Shown here piece after piece: positions 13,966 to 26,500 of a DNA stretch of 64,000 bases (position 1 is its first letter; each line of letters starts with the position of its first letter). The stretch comes from Nematostella vectensis. Lineage: Eukaryota; Cnidaria; Anthozoa; Actiniaria; Edwardsiidae. The notes under the pieces are model-generated. The model made no database searches. It saw only the letters and a list, made by a program, of their open reading frames with translations, and was not told the origin of the DNA. The stretch covers positions 1,865,501 through 1,929,500 of the forward strand of contig NC_064040.1 of NCBI RefSeq assembly GCF_932526225.1. Direction: 5' to 3'. The position numbers and the translations under genes were made by a program.

Positions 13966-14302
13966 ACCAGTTGTAAAATATTCTGAATGATGTAAAATAT
14001 GACTTAAAGAACGTTAATGCTGTCTGAAACTTTTCTTATCAGCCTAAATATTTGCAACAACATTAAAACCGTTGATTAAAATAGACTAACCAACTGTTTT
14101 AACTGAAATATTCTAATTCTTAGTAAAAGATTCATAATCATTGAAAGTTATCCACGGTCACATTTTTGCACTTCCGCTTTTTCTTTGCTTGTCGTGATAA
14201 CCAAATAACTTGTTTTTGTATTACTAAGCTTCTACCCTAGATAATACCATGATCCATCTGTAGCCTCTAGGAACTACTAGTAGCTCCTAACAAAGGGCAC
14301 CC

Positions 14303-17300
14303 TCACAACACAGAAAGCACTTCGTATTCTTCAATCTGTCGTCTTAACCGTCTCTCTCTCGAGCGCCGTTTGCCGTCGCTCGATGCCATCGCATACACGG
14401 TGTAAGTGTCCCTTGTGTTTGCAGACACGGCAAACGAGTACTCCACTAACTTTTCGCATTCCCGATAGCATGCCAATGCAGGGACGACCCGCTTGCACGG
14501 CCCTCGCTCCAAACTCACTACATCTTTGCTGGAAAATTCCAAATCGTTTGTGCTAAAACTCCCCGTTGCCGAATCCTCACTGGTAGCGTCGAAGCTGAGC
14601 TCACAATTTACCGTCGTGCCTCTATTTGATTGATCGCTGAAACAATCCGATCCCTCGTCATCTGCGTTGTATCCCGAGCGCTGGAAACTTTGTGTGACGT
14701 CACAAGTGCTCAGGCTGCTACAGATGCTGTCGATCGCGCTGTCCGCCGTGGAATGGCGAGAGCTTCTGTTGTTGTTATTGTTATGTCTGTGGTTGGCGGC
14801 TAGTAGGATCACGTGGTATAGATCCTGTCGGTCTTTGTGACGGAGGCACTTCTGGATGTCGCCGATGTCGAGGTCTGTCTGGAGAAAGAGCTGGAGATAG
14901 GCGTTCTCTTTGTACGTATTCGACAACAAACTGCGATGGGAAACGCGCTTGCGTTAGTGACATATTGACTCCAAATGTCAAAGGGGCGAACTAGCTCAAA
15001 GTGCTGAGCGGGAGGGAGACACAGTAGGCACGAACAGCCAAGTGGTTGCAACGTAGCTTTTTAAACTGAACTCAGGGTTCGGCTCACACACATACTAAAT
15101 CATAATTTACAAGCGTTATATATATATATATATATAGTCGTATCTATTTACTTAGCTGTCACCAACAAACAAGGCCTCCGGGAACAAAGGAGTCATAAAT
15201 ATTGACACAATAATTATTTAGATTTACAAGAAGATAAAAGTCTTACAATAAGATTCCGTCGATTGGAACGTAGAGAAAGAGTTAAGGATAACTGGTTGAA
15301 GGTAAAATATCTAAGAATAAATCGACGTTTAAGTATAGAAATTGTGTTACAAAGTCCAGGAAAAGTGCTTGTTTACTAAGGATAAACAGCGTGGGACGTG
15401 ATGATGCTACTTTGTGCGCATGCCCAAGCTTCGGCAGATGGTATTAGCCTTTAATAAGGAAAAGGTGGGAATCTCTGTCAATATTTAGGTATAGACGGAG
15501 GGAAGAAGATTGGATGTTTGTTCAGCAACCACGTTGCAGTTTTTGTTTTAAATTTAAATATTTCCTGTTTCTAAATATCCCAAAAATGTTTGGCACAACA
15601 CTTTGTATATAGCCATTTCAAAAAAACGTTGTCCATATAAGAGCGCGTAAGCGTACGCTCAAAGACCGCGAGGCAGTCTGGGAAGATTTGTTCACCTGCC
15701 AATATTCTACAAACAAAATGATTTCGAATGCATTTGAAACATTTATCTGCCTCTTTGAAGACAGAGCAACATGTTTAGACTTCATCCGTATCATGGCGAA
15801 GCCGCGTTATGGTCTAAACGGTTCGTTTTGTGCATGCTGCGTGGCGGTATGGGCGCGTGTCGCACTAGACAACGTTTTTTGAAATATAAACTTGAAGTCT
15901 GTCGATCGTACTTGAGTAACGCTTGCCTGACGCTTGCGTGACTTAGGCCACGAAACACTATGCAAATGAGATATTAAATATCACGATGAATTTCAACCCA
16001 TCCACAAATTAAAACTGCTCATTTCTCTTTTTAAAGTATCAAATAATAGAGGGAGAGTTTAATTTCTAGAAATGACGAGAGTTTTGAATATTCAAAAAAA
16101 AAAAGCGTTGTCACACAAGTGGGACCTACGGGATTCTCGTATGATTTTTCACTGTGTTATTGCGGAAAACATCTATGCCTTTGGCGGGATGGTCTTCACA
16201 GTCAATCCTCCCACCCCTCCTCCAGCACAGGGTTGGTAATGCGACCCAAGATCAAGCTACCTGCGCAACCAGTGCTCCAAGCCCTGTTGACGATTCCTGA
16301 TAAATTCGGTGTCGAATCTTCCAAGCACTCTATTTCCTGGTAGCGGCGGGATGCTCCTGCAATTATAGCAATTATCTATAGTAAGGTAATAGGTACGATA
16401 CCACGGGCGTGTGGTCAGGATTTTCTAAGGTGGGGCGCGCATCCATACAGACAGAACGCACCAACAATTATAGCAATCTATAGTTAGGTAATGAGAACGA
16501 TACAACGGGCGTGTAGTCAGAATTTACTATGTTGGGGGCGCATCTATACAGACAAAACGCACCAACAATTATAGCAATATGTAGTTAGGTAATGAGAACG
16601 ATACAAAGGGCGTGTAGTCAGAATTTGCTAAGGTGGGGGCGCATCTATACAGACAAAACGTACCAACAATTATAGCAATCTGTAGTTAGGTTAGGTAATG
16701 AGTACGATACAACGGGCGTGTAGTCAGAATTTACTAAGGTGGGGGCGCATCTATACAGACAAAACGCACCAACAATTATAGCAATCTGTAGTTAGGTAAT
16801 GAAAACGATACAACGGGCGTGTAGTCAGAATTTACTAAGGTGGGGGCGCATCTATACAGACAGAACGCACCAACAATTATAGCAATATATAGTTAGGTAA
16901 TGAGGACGATACAACGGGCGTGTAGTCAGAATTTACTAAGGTGGGGGCGCATCTATACAGACAGAACGCACCAACAATTATAGCAATCTGTAGTTAGGTA
17001 ATGAGTACGATACAGCGGGCGTGTAGTCAGAATTTACTAAGGTGGGGGCGCATCTATACAGACAAAACGCACCTACAATTATAGCTTTCCATTACAAATG
17101 TTTCGATAAGAGATTGCTTGTGGCAAGGCGTATTCAGCTAAGGGAACCTGAGAAGTTAAAAATAGTCTATCTTTCACTTGCGAGTGCTGTGTTGGTAAGA
17201 TTTGTGACGTCACAGGAAACAATCTTTCAGTGGGTTAAAAAAGGACAGAAAACCCGGCGAATTAGGCTGATATTTTCTTAGAAAAGCGCACAAGTAACCT

Positions 17301-18406
17301 TTTAAAACCACTTGAAAGAAATCCCTACAATCCTGAGGGAATCATTAATTAGCTGCATGTGAAGGACATGTCCGAAAAGTCTGTGAAGTCCGTAATCTGA
17401 AGATAAGTGAAATCTCATTTGTAGTCTGTGCAGTGCTGCAACACTTACGCATTTGAAAACTCTTCGGCCAGTTTTTTTCTCAGCCATGTGAACTCGGAGT
17501 ATCTGCGTCGAACTGTACAGGCACCTAGAGGCATGATGTCAGAACTGCCCTGTAAAAAACCAATAGATATATGATTAAACAATATCCCCAGTCCTTTTAG
17601 AGGCATGATGTCAGAACTGCCCTGTAATAAGCCATTAAATATATAATTAACAGGGGCGGATCCAGAAGTTTAAAAAGAGGGGGTGGGGAAGCAAAAGCCA
17701 TTAGATTTATGAAATATCCCTAGTCATATCAATCAGAGATAAAATGTCCGAATTGCCCTGTTAGGGTCTCTCTCCCATTCCATTTTGCTATCTTGTTGGG
17801 GTCCCATCTCCATTTTGTTATTTTGTTGGGGTCCCATCTCCATTTTGTTATCTTGTTGGGGTCCCATCTCCATTTTGTGATTTTGTTGGGGTCCCATCTC
17901 CATTTTGCTATCTTGTTGGGGTCCCATCTCCATTTTGTTATCTTGTTGGGGTCCCATCTCCATTTTGTTATCCTAGCAAATCATCGCTGGGCCGCACCTT
18001 TGTTTTAATTTTGATTTAATATTCAAAAACAAATTATGTGAAGAATTCTAGACACACATCTAAAACAAACTTGTATACTTAGCAAAATCAATCGAGAATG
18101 TCGTAGAACCTTCTCAAGATCAGGCAATGGAAAAGATTTTCCACATCCGGTATTTTTCCAGTATAAAATGGCGATCCCTTATATCAACTGTTCAGGGGTC
18201 GCTCGCCCAGTACCCAAGGTATGTTACAAGCTCTTAGGCCAAAATTTTCTTCGCACTCAGAGTAGGGGGGGGGGGGGGGGGCACCTCTGTCACCACCGAC
18301 ACCTTTACCAAGCTTTACCACATACCTCAGTTTCGATTTTGTAGTCTGTATACTGCGCGCGCATGTCCTTAACATGAGTCCGCGGGTCTCGCACTGTCAC
18401 GTGCAT
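14303..18406 (-). CDS. SNX10/11-like PX-domain sorting nexin, copy B
   Basis: Four exons give about 301 residues. Exon 1 is 18406-18326 ([20 protein letters not shown]). Exon 2 is 17549-17449 ([20 protein letters not shown], the PX basic motif). Exon 3 is 16356-16261 (PPLPGNRVLGRFDTEF, then NRQQGLEHWLR). Exon 4 is 14930-14303 (LLSNTYKENAYLQLFLQTDL, then a Ser/Asp-rich tail). Splice phases agree at every junction. The order matches SNX10/SNX11, small PX proteins of endosomes whose PX domain binds phosphoinositides. Compared with the family, about seven residues (a KVxxNxx-type segment) are missing between exons 3 and 4. A matching RITNPVL peptide lies just past the exon 3 donor in another frame, so the gene may use another donor or be damaged. 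The long acidic, serine-rich C-terminus is expected to be disordered. Confidence 0.7.
15060..16100. other. Intron 3 of SNX copy B
   Basis: AT-rich sequence between exon 3 and exon 4 of SNX copy B, with a short (TA)n run at about 15118-15136. No coding exon was recognised. Confidence 0.4.
16361..17075. repeat. 101-bp tandem repeat abutting exon 3 of SNX copy B
   Basis: About seven copies of a 101-bp unit containing AACGGGCGTGTAGTCAG and GGGGGCGCATCTATACAG. One unit is 106 bp because of a local GTTAGGTTAGG duplication. Read on the gene strand, the last unit merges into the 3' splice site of exon 3: GCTATAATTG is shared, followed by CAG at the real site and by TTGG in the repeat units. Confidence 0.95.
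17598..17765 (-). repeat. Duplicated fragments of the SNX copy B exon 2 splice acceptor
   Basis: Just upstream of exon 2 on the gene strand, the segment with AGAGGCATGATGTCAGAACT and CTGCCCTGTAA is repeated near 17598-17650. A more diverged copy lies at about 17715-17765. Both match the exon 2 start and 3' splice site at about 17525-17580, so they are partial copies of an intron-exon junction. Confidence 0.8.
17648..17690. mobile_element. Solitary transposon-end-like sequence (GGGGCGGATCCAG type)
   Basis: AGGGGCGGATCCAGAAG followed by a run of A and G resembles terminal inverted repeats of hAT-like non-autonomous elements. A matching end in the opposite orientation occurs at 41660-41700. No partner end was found here, so it is probably a fragment. 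Confidence 0.35.
17776..17978. repeat. 30-bp minisatellite in intron 1 of SNX copy B
   Basis: About seven copies of a 30-bp unit with TTGTTGGGGTCCCATCTCC and ATTTTGTTATC. The period is a multiple of three, which accounts for the open frames on both strands. Confidence 0.95.
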
Positions 18407-18665
18407 GTCACATGGTGCGTCACGTGATGGTGTTGGCTTAGACCAAAAGCACGCGCTGTCCGATATGTACGGCGACCTTACATCTGATGCCATGCTCCGG
18501 GTGCAGCTATGGGTTGGGACATATGGATGGTAAACACCTTTTTCACCGAGCATTTCTTTAGCAATAGACACGAATTTTAAAAACAAGTTCCAGTTCGCAT
18601 GTGTATCGCGCGCATGCGCAGTACGCATGCCTCTGTAACGACTAGGTATTTTTTTGCAAAATAAG

Positions 18666-18775
18666 TGCTATTAATGTACAGAATCACATGTGCTATTAAT
18701 GTACAGAATCACGTGTGCTATTAATGAACAGAATCACATGTGCTATTAATGAACAGAATCACATGTGCTATTAAA
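18666..18775. repeat. 25-bp repeat upstream of SNX copy B
   Basis: Four to five copies of a 25-bp unit containing GCTATTAATGTACAGAATC, about 260 bp upstream of the copy B start codon. The core TAATGTACAG is shared with the 47-bp satellite, which begins about 300 bp upstream of the copy A start codon. Confidence 0.85.
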
Positions 18776-19330
18776 GTAACACGAGTACCCAATTTATAAA
18801 CTGTTTTTTTTAGCATTTGCGAGTGAATCATATATTTTGGCGAAACTTTGTGTGCCCATGCGTATGACGTCTGAAATGTCAGCAAAACAACTCTGTTTTC
18901 ACAGAGGCGGAAACCATCAACAACTTCAACTTTGTGTTGATTTTTTCCCGTCTCTGGATACTGCAATAACATAAGGTGGTTCCGCTGACAAAACAAACTT
19001 CGAGATGACATGAATTAGATGAAGGAGCACTTCGTTCACTAATGGCTATCAAGTCCAAAACTGCTCATCTCATTCCATTCGGATAAAACAAATGTCTCAA
19101 TACGTCTCGAATTTGTGAAAGAAATAGCCGCATCAAATTTGCTTTTTTGTTGTGTTCGTAGTCTATCAAAGTAAAATTGTTCTTAGATCATTTGCCAAGT
19201 ACTCGAATAAGGCGTCGTTTTAGATCACGGAAGCATCGAAAGAAAACAATGACTCCTGATATCTTTGAGACGGATATCTGATTTCGTCGAATAAAATGAC
19301 TGAATGACAACGCTTGATACTTTATAATCA

Positions 19331-19332
<2 letters not shown>

Positions 19333-19403
<71 letters not shown>
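19333..19403. repeat. (TA)n microsatellite
   Basis: About 35 uninterrupted TA dinucleotides. Confidence 0.98.
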
Positions 19404-19405
<2 letters not shown>

Positions 19406-20482
19406 CAAATAATTTTTTTTTGCAAATTATATAATAAAAACTATAAATAATAACAATTATCCACTATGTATTTATTTCATGTATATGGTTATCTTTCGAG
19501 TTATTGATGTATAAGCGAGTTATTCATATTCTTTATCGTATGGGCAACAAAACATTAACCATAAACAAACCATAAATTATAATCCAAAACACTGGCTCCC
19601 TACAAGGCAGCAAAGCCATATGCCATAAGCTAAGGGTGGTTTTAATATTATACAGATTATGTCGTTTGCACCATACAAATACCTTCGACTAGCTCTCCTG
19701 GGAGCCCTGTCGGTCGCGATGGCTTCTCACATACAAGTCCTTCTATAGCTGCGCGATGTTAAGCGGCTTGTGAAGGTCCTATATATAACTAAAGCGTGAA
19801 TCATGCACGCCTGCACAAGGCACTTGTACAAAGCCCGAGGAGATTGGAGAGCTGAACGCGCTTTCGGATATGTCACGACCGAGGGCACAGATCACCTGGA
19901 AATCTGTCTGAGAGAAGAGCGTATTTTGTAAAACTAAGGGGGTATAAGATGTCTGACTTCACGTTATAAATAGCCACCCCCACCCCACCCCCCTCAACAA
20001 CCCGAATGACGACGGCACACAAGATTTCTGGCGTGCGTTGCCAAATCTTTCATTTAGTGCGCTGCTAAATCTTTCTTTTATGCGCGGCTTAAACTTACTT
20101 GTGCGCGTCATCGTTCCTTCCCCGCCGTCAATCCTAAGGTCCTAGGCGCGGTCCCAGGACTTGCATAGATGGTGAGTCATGGGTTTTATAGGTATCAAAG
20201 TGATATCACTTCTGATGACAAGATATTCACTGCCTGGAAAATAGGTGATTTATAATTCCTCTTTTGTACTTATAGAAGCGCCATCTCCTGACCATTTGGG
20301 AAACACCAAGTTTCATATACTATTCATAGGATCCAATATAGGGATATAGGAATTAGCATTTCTTGGGATCGGCATGCACGAAAAAAAAAAAACATTCGAG
20401 ACAGTGAAGGTGGGTTCTTCACTAGAACACAAGCGTGTTCTAGTTCGTTGTAGCCCGTGCCATTTGCTCTGGGACTGACACG

Positions 20483-20660
20483 ATGGTTTTAACTTTCTTA
20501 TTCAATAAGGGCCTGCAATCTGCTGTTTCAATTTGTCTATCAAAAGCTTTTGACATGTCACCGCTTGGGTTGATTATAGATAAGTTACGGCCGTTTGCGG
20601 ATGAGGGCACATGCAAATTATTTGAAGATTTTTTGACAGGGCTAGTCTCCTTTGCAGCCA
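20483..20660 (+). pseudogene. LINE reverse-transcriptase relic
   Basis: The plus-strand reading includes LSKAFDMSPLGLIIDKL followed by CKLFEDFLTG. This matches the (D)xSKAFDxxPHxLLIxKL block and the following LLxxYLxxR block of non-LTR retrotransposon reverse transcriptases, allowing for substitutions such as the lost histidine. The rest of the 132-codon ORF is low-complexity and unrelated, and no endonuclease or further polymerase blocks were found. It is a short dead fragment. Confidence 0.6.
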
Positions 20661-22433
20661 TCCGCGTTCCCCCCCCGCGACTGAAAAAGAAAAAAAACAG
20701 AAGTTCCCACGCTGAAGGTCTTGAGAATGATCCAAAAGTAAATACACAATTAATTCCTTATTTAGAAACAAGAAGCATGTTAGAAAAGAAACACAATTTA
20801 AGCTTTGATATGAACACGAGACGATTGCTATTTCTGTTATTGCGCCGTTCTTCGCTGCGTGGACACACTATAATATTTTGAGCATTTTTTCTCACTAGAG
20901 AAGTCTCGCATTGCGCGCCCTCAAACTTTCTCTAGAAAGAGCTGTCATTTTTTGTCATTTGTCTTTTCTTCAGTGGTTGATCCAGCATTCCGACAGCTAT
21001 CCTAAAGTCTTATAAACCCCCAACAGCAGTCTGAACAAGAATTACAGTATTTTCCCGCCTATAAGAACCTAGTTATTTCCAGGTTAGCCTAAACAGGTTC
21101 TTATTTAACGGGTACTATTTCAAATTTTAGGCTACTTAAAATATAGTTGTGTAATATTGCCAACAGCCACACCCGCCAAAATTGTAAATAAATCTGCTTT
21201 GATACCTAGTCCTTTATGGGAGATTGTGGCTCTGACTTAAAAGTCTATAAGCGGTTTCTCCTTTCTATAAGAGACTATAGGTTCATTAAAGATTCTAGCC
21301 GTGTGAGGCTGAGATCTGTGATAAGTTGCCAGTTTTTTATAAGAATCTTTACAAGATTCTGTTTAGTCGGGTGGAACCTCATGACAAAATGTTTAGATTC
21401 GTTTATTAGATGCCATGTTTGCCTCAAAACGCATTTTGCCTGTCCGTGAATTCAACACTCGCCGTTATGTATGTTGTGAAATCGCGTAACCGTATCTAGA
21501 ATAAGTTGCGGATTTCGGCTTAGAAGGTAGCAAGTGAGGAATTTGTTCTCAACTGACGTAGGCCATCTCCCTAGACACAAACCCTTCTTATAACTAAAGA
21601 GGGTGGCAAGAGGAGAGAATGCGTGTACTGAAAAGTTTCAGTAAGCCATGGATATCAAGGATATTTAAATCAATGAATCTTTCGCCCTTTTATAGACTTC
21701 TGATGAAGTAAATAAAGTGCGTAGTATCTTTGAGATTACACTTTTGCTTGAGCGTTATATGCCGCAGAAATGGATCTACGGAGGACGATATACGCTAGAC
21801 GTGGTTTATGAGGTGACAAAAACCTTAGGTGACATATTATATGTCTTTGTGGTGGAATTTGTCGTTCTTTAATGTTTCACGTCTATGGGAGCGTTGCTCG
21901 ACCTGACATAAGCGCTTTCTTTGTGCATGTTAAGTTTCTTAGAGTTATTTAGGACATATCTGCAGTACAGCTCCTGTTTTAATAGATTTCTTAAAATCAA
22001 ACAGGAAGATTTGAGGCTGCCGAGAATCGCCACTTAATAAGGATTTGCATGCTCCACCACTGTTTAGAAGTTTATTTCAATTTGTTCCTGATATTCTGAT
22101 AATAAACTGTTTCGGTAAATCCAACTGTTTGGAAGTATCTATATAATGACTTATAAAGACAGTTATAAATTAAATACATTTGTCATTAGGCTTAATTGTG
22201 CTACAAATTAGATCATATCAGTAAAATATCAAAGCTGAAATGTATGGATCCTAAAAAAATCAGAGCCCCCCCCTTTTTGGTGGCTAAAAATTTCCCTCCA
22301 CTCCCTCGGTGTATTTAATGAACACTCTCTAATTATTCACTATCAGTAAGAGCCTAAATGTATTCTGAACATTGACGGCAGGAATGACGACACGAATGGT
22401 TTGATGACCGCTGATGACGTGGCGGTGATGGCT

Positions 22434-23495
22434 TCACAGCTTGGTCGTGAACACGTCGCTATCGTCCGAATGCAGGCCATCATAGGTTGGGTTGAGGAAG
22501 TCGGCAGGCTCACCATCCGATGGACACACGACAGCCTTTCTCTCGCCGCTCCCTCGATTCCTTTTGAAGCAAAACAACGACACAAGCACAATAACCGTCA
22601 CCACCAACAGAACGGCCACAACGATCCCTGCGATCGTACCTCCAGACATGCCTTCCTGTCCTGCAGGGGAAGGGACAGTGTCTGATGGCGTCACAGGAGA
22701 CGAAGGTGACGTCACTGAAGATGACATCATAGGCGATGAGGCATCAATCGGCGGCTTGGAGGTTGGCATATTGGGTATAGAGGGAGGAATGCAGCCGTAT
22801 ATTTCCATCTTCAGTGCTATATCATGATTCCAGGAGACTGGCTGTAGTCGTATGAAGCGGGCTATTCGTGGGGTGTGTAGAGTGGTTTTTACCACGCTGT
22901 AGTAATCTGTGTTGCCATTAAAGATCTGAGGAAAGAAGATGATTACACAAACTTTAAACGAGCACAAGCTTGTGCAAGACACCCTCCGAACATAACCCAT
23001 GCATTGTTATTTAAGACATTAGATCCAGCTTGCTTGGATAGTTTATTTTGAAGTCTAGTTCCGGTGCGTACTCAGGACTGGCTGAGGGGGGAGGGGGTGC
23101 GCAGTCATAGGTATCATGTGAAAAAAGCATAGTATTTGAAGATTTCTCTATGGCCGCCAATGGGGGAGGGCTGTGTACGCGCCTGTAGTTAACCCTTAAC
23201 ACTTCCCCTCCAAATACCTTCATATTCCCAGCTGTGTCCTTGTACGTAGTCCACGTTGTGCCATTGAGACTGAAGGCCAGGGTGTAGCTCTTGATGTACC
23301 TGGTGAACTTCTTCCCTTGTGTTGCCACTGCAGTGATCTGTACCAGACTCAGAAAGTCCACCTGAAGATACTGGTTCTGGTCTGTAACACTGGGTTCCCA
23401 TGCCATCAAGGAAAATCCATCTGCCGGCCGCAGACGAGCATCCCAAGGCCTGTTAAGGAAATCACATGTCCTTTTGATCATCTTGCGTATTTTTG

Positions 23496-23585
<90 letters not shown>

Positions 23586-26500
23586 CATTTCCTTTCACTA
23601 TTTGATTTTGTACAAATTGACTTGGGTCGTATTTTATTGTGAGATGGATTGAATCTCACTCTGATTCAAGCAGCTCAAGATCGCCACTGGAACGGGTATC
23701 TAATTGACATGGGGTTTTATCATACAATTCTGATCAATAAGATTTTCACGATTTTCACCATCAAGGGCAAACACAACACAAGCGAGGCGCGACCAAACGT
23801 ATAAAATATGGAATATCGGAAAATCGATCCTCGTCTTGCACTTGTGTGCATGCTAATAATACCGTAAATTTCAATTTTTTCTACCCCGTTTCCAATAAGA
23901 AAAAAATACTGAATAAGCCCCCCCCCCCCTCCTTTCCCTAAGGCGCAATATAAAAACTAGGCGGTTGCATCCCCTTGCGTACAGTGTAAAGAATAAAACC
24001 GTATTTTTTTATTTCTACAGCCCTGTGCTTCACTTCGAATAAGCCCCACCCCCCAGGCATAAAATATCAAATGAGATCCCTCTCTTCCCAAAAATTAAGG
24101 CTTTTAGCAAGGCTTCCTAGCATGCTTTGTACCTTGTCCCATTGTAGTCCTTAAAGCTGGACGCATTGATCTGGTGGTCAGCAATGCGCATATCTTCCAT
24201 GCCAAGTGGCTGTCCACACGAATAGGTCAGAAGGTTCAGGCTGTCGTTTTGTACTGACAGCTCGCCAAGTTGCCCAGTTCTTACTGCTTTATCAAGTGTC
24301 TCTAGTGGCTGTATGGTAACGTTCTCTGCAACACTTGTGATATCCACTGTGGCAACCACACTGCCTTCCTTCAGCTCCTTCACTTTAGCTGTTCTAAAAT
24401 TCGGGTCATTCTTGGTTGCTTCACGAATAGCAGATTCTATTCTTCTAGCTGTGTCTTGGAATTCAGCTGAGTTTGAATTGGCAAGTGACTCTTGCCATGC
24501 CAGACTGATGAATTTGAGGGATACGGTCAGATTCTCTGCAACCTCCCCATCTAAGACCTTCTGACATTGCTTGCCCCCCAGGCCACGAGTGCATTGGCAT
24601 GCAAATGTTCCATTTCGGTTCTCACATCTTGCGCCGTGGTAGCAGGGAGAGGAGGAGCAGAATCCCACACATTCTGACATATTCCTTGCCCCTAAATATA
24701 ATGTTGTGGTCTTTGGGTCAGGACAACGAGTGCAAGTAATTTCAAAAGATGTGTTTTTATCTTGATAACTGCCAAATGTGCACTTCTTGCAGTGCCCAGG
24801 ATTGGATTCATCTTGGTAGGTACCATATGAGCAGGGAAGCACACAGAAAGAAGCGTTTTGGCTCCCAGTATATAAAGTGCCTTGACCTTTCGGGCAGATT
24901 TTGCAGTGGGTTGCTCCTAGAATGTCTTGGTATTTCCCTTGGGGGCACTGACTACAGTTGAGAGGAAGTCCTTGATTGACGACAATAGACCCTTTTGGAC
25001 ATGTGCGGATGCACTGAGATGAGTTATCTGAGCCATTTCTCAATGTTATGTGACTGTCAGGGCATTGATGGCACGACAGCTGTCCATCACGATCTTGAAA
25101 ATAATTCTCGGGGCAAGGCAGGCAGATCTTTTTAGTTGTGTCCAGGAATCGTCCAGGCTGACATTTTGGTAAGCAATCACCGCCGCTACTTGTTCCATTC
25201 CTAAGAGTCATATTCCCTAACCCACATGGTTTGCACTCTCGAAAATCATGCTTATACTGATCCATGTATGTACCCACTGGACATGGTACACAGTGGCCTT
25301 GTTGGAATCCCGTCACGGCCATGTAGGAACCCATGGCACAAGCATCCAGACATCCAGAAGAGCTGTTAGTTGCATTATTAAGAGTTATCTTGCCACCAGT
25401 ACAGGGAATACAAGCTGTTTTACCATTTGCTTCCTGGAAAGTCCCCTTTGGACAAACCTGGCAGGATAAAGTGGTGGTGTTCAGAAATTTCCCTGATACA
25501 CAAATATCAATGCAATCTTCCTTTCTGACTGATCCTGTCACAAGCGTCATTTTACCAATACTGCAAGCCTTGCACTGTCTCTTACCATGCATTTCAACAT
25601 CCATATAAGTATTTACTGGACAATCCACACAAACACCAGGCTTATATTTGTCTACATACAAATAAGTCCCATTCCCACAGGGGTGTATGCACTCAGTAGC
25701 ATTCTTAGCACCAACATATGGGGTGAGTGCACCTCCAGGGCAGGGTGTGCACTGTGCAAATGTCACGTTGTTGTATTCCTGGTAATAGTTTTCAGGGCAC
25801 CAGTCGCAGAATCCTAATGAGTTATTGTAACCCATTCCAAAAGGGCAACTTGTGTTGCAGTTCTCATAGGTAAGGGTTGGGCCCTGGCTGTTAAAACAAG
25901 AGCTGTCATTATTGCACTCACTGCATTCAAATATTCCAAAACCTGAGTATCCATGTTGATATCCATTAGGGCATTTTGTGCAATAAAAACCAACACTATT
26001 TACATAAACATCTGAAGCATTATTACAAATACCAATAGAATATTGTTGGCGCTCCAAACCGCTTGCATTTATTGATGCACTATAGTTGACACTGTTTACT
26101 GTGACTTCAAGCTCATCAAAATTCTGGGATAATAAACGCCACAAAAGATGGAACCCCTTAAACTGTCCACTTCTAGAGCCGTAGTAAAGGGCTTTCAAAG
26201 ATTTTTCTTGTTCTTCAAAACTGCTCAAGCCCATGGCTGCACTTGCAGTATTGTCTTTGATCAAAACATTGATCAATGTCACATTATTTTCCTCAAAACA
26301 GGACAAGTTAAGATGTTGAACAAAGCATTTCTCTTTCAACGTAACATTAAAACATGTTCCAAATTCAGCAAGTTCAGTCTTGGTGATAATTAAAGTTTCC
26401 AGTTTATTTGTTAGACCGTCCAAGTTAAGGGATTTACAGCTGATGTTCTGGTAAAAGAAACTGATTTTTTGTTGAAAACCTTTTGGCAGAGTGACATCCT

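Larger units (their letters stand above)
12690..14302. other. Intergenic region downstream of SNX copy B
   Basis: This is unique sequence apart from two short tandem repeats listed separately. Small ORFs at 13107-13492 resemble nothing known. The part near 14.3 kb is probably the 3' UTR of SNX copy B. Confidence 0.4.
18780..22340. other. Gene-poor intergenic region
   Basis: No gene was recognised apart from a LINE relic at about 20483-20660. Short ORFs at 18721-19011 and 21216-21449 show no known domain. The region holds a long (TA)n run at 19333-19403. Confidence 0.5.

Noticed and set aside
17733-18008. Opposed ORFs with MEMGPQQ and LGSHLHFVI repeats
   Set aside because: Both are readings of the same 30-bp intronic minisatellite.
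23011-23652. Poly-Ile and poly-Tyr reading frames
   Set aside because: They are translations of the (ATT)n microsatellite. Only the 23218-23449 part is a real exon, fixed by splice sites and the F5/8C match.
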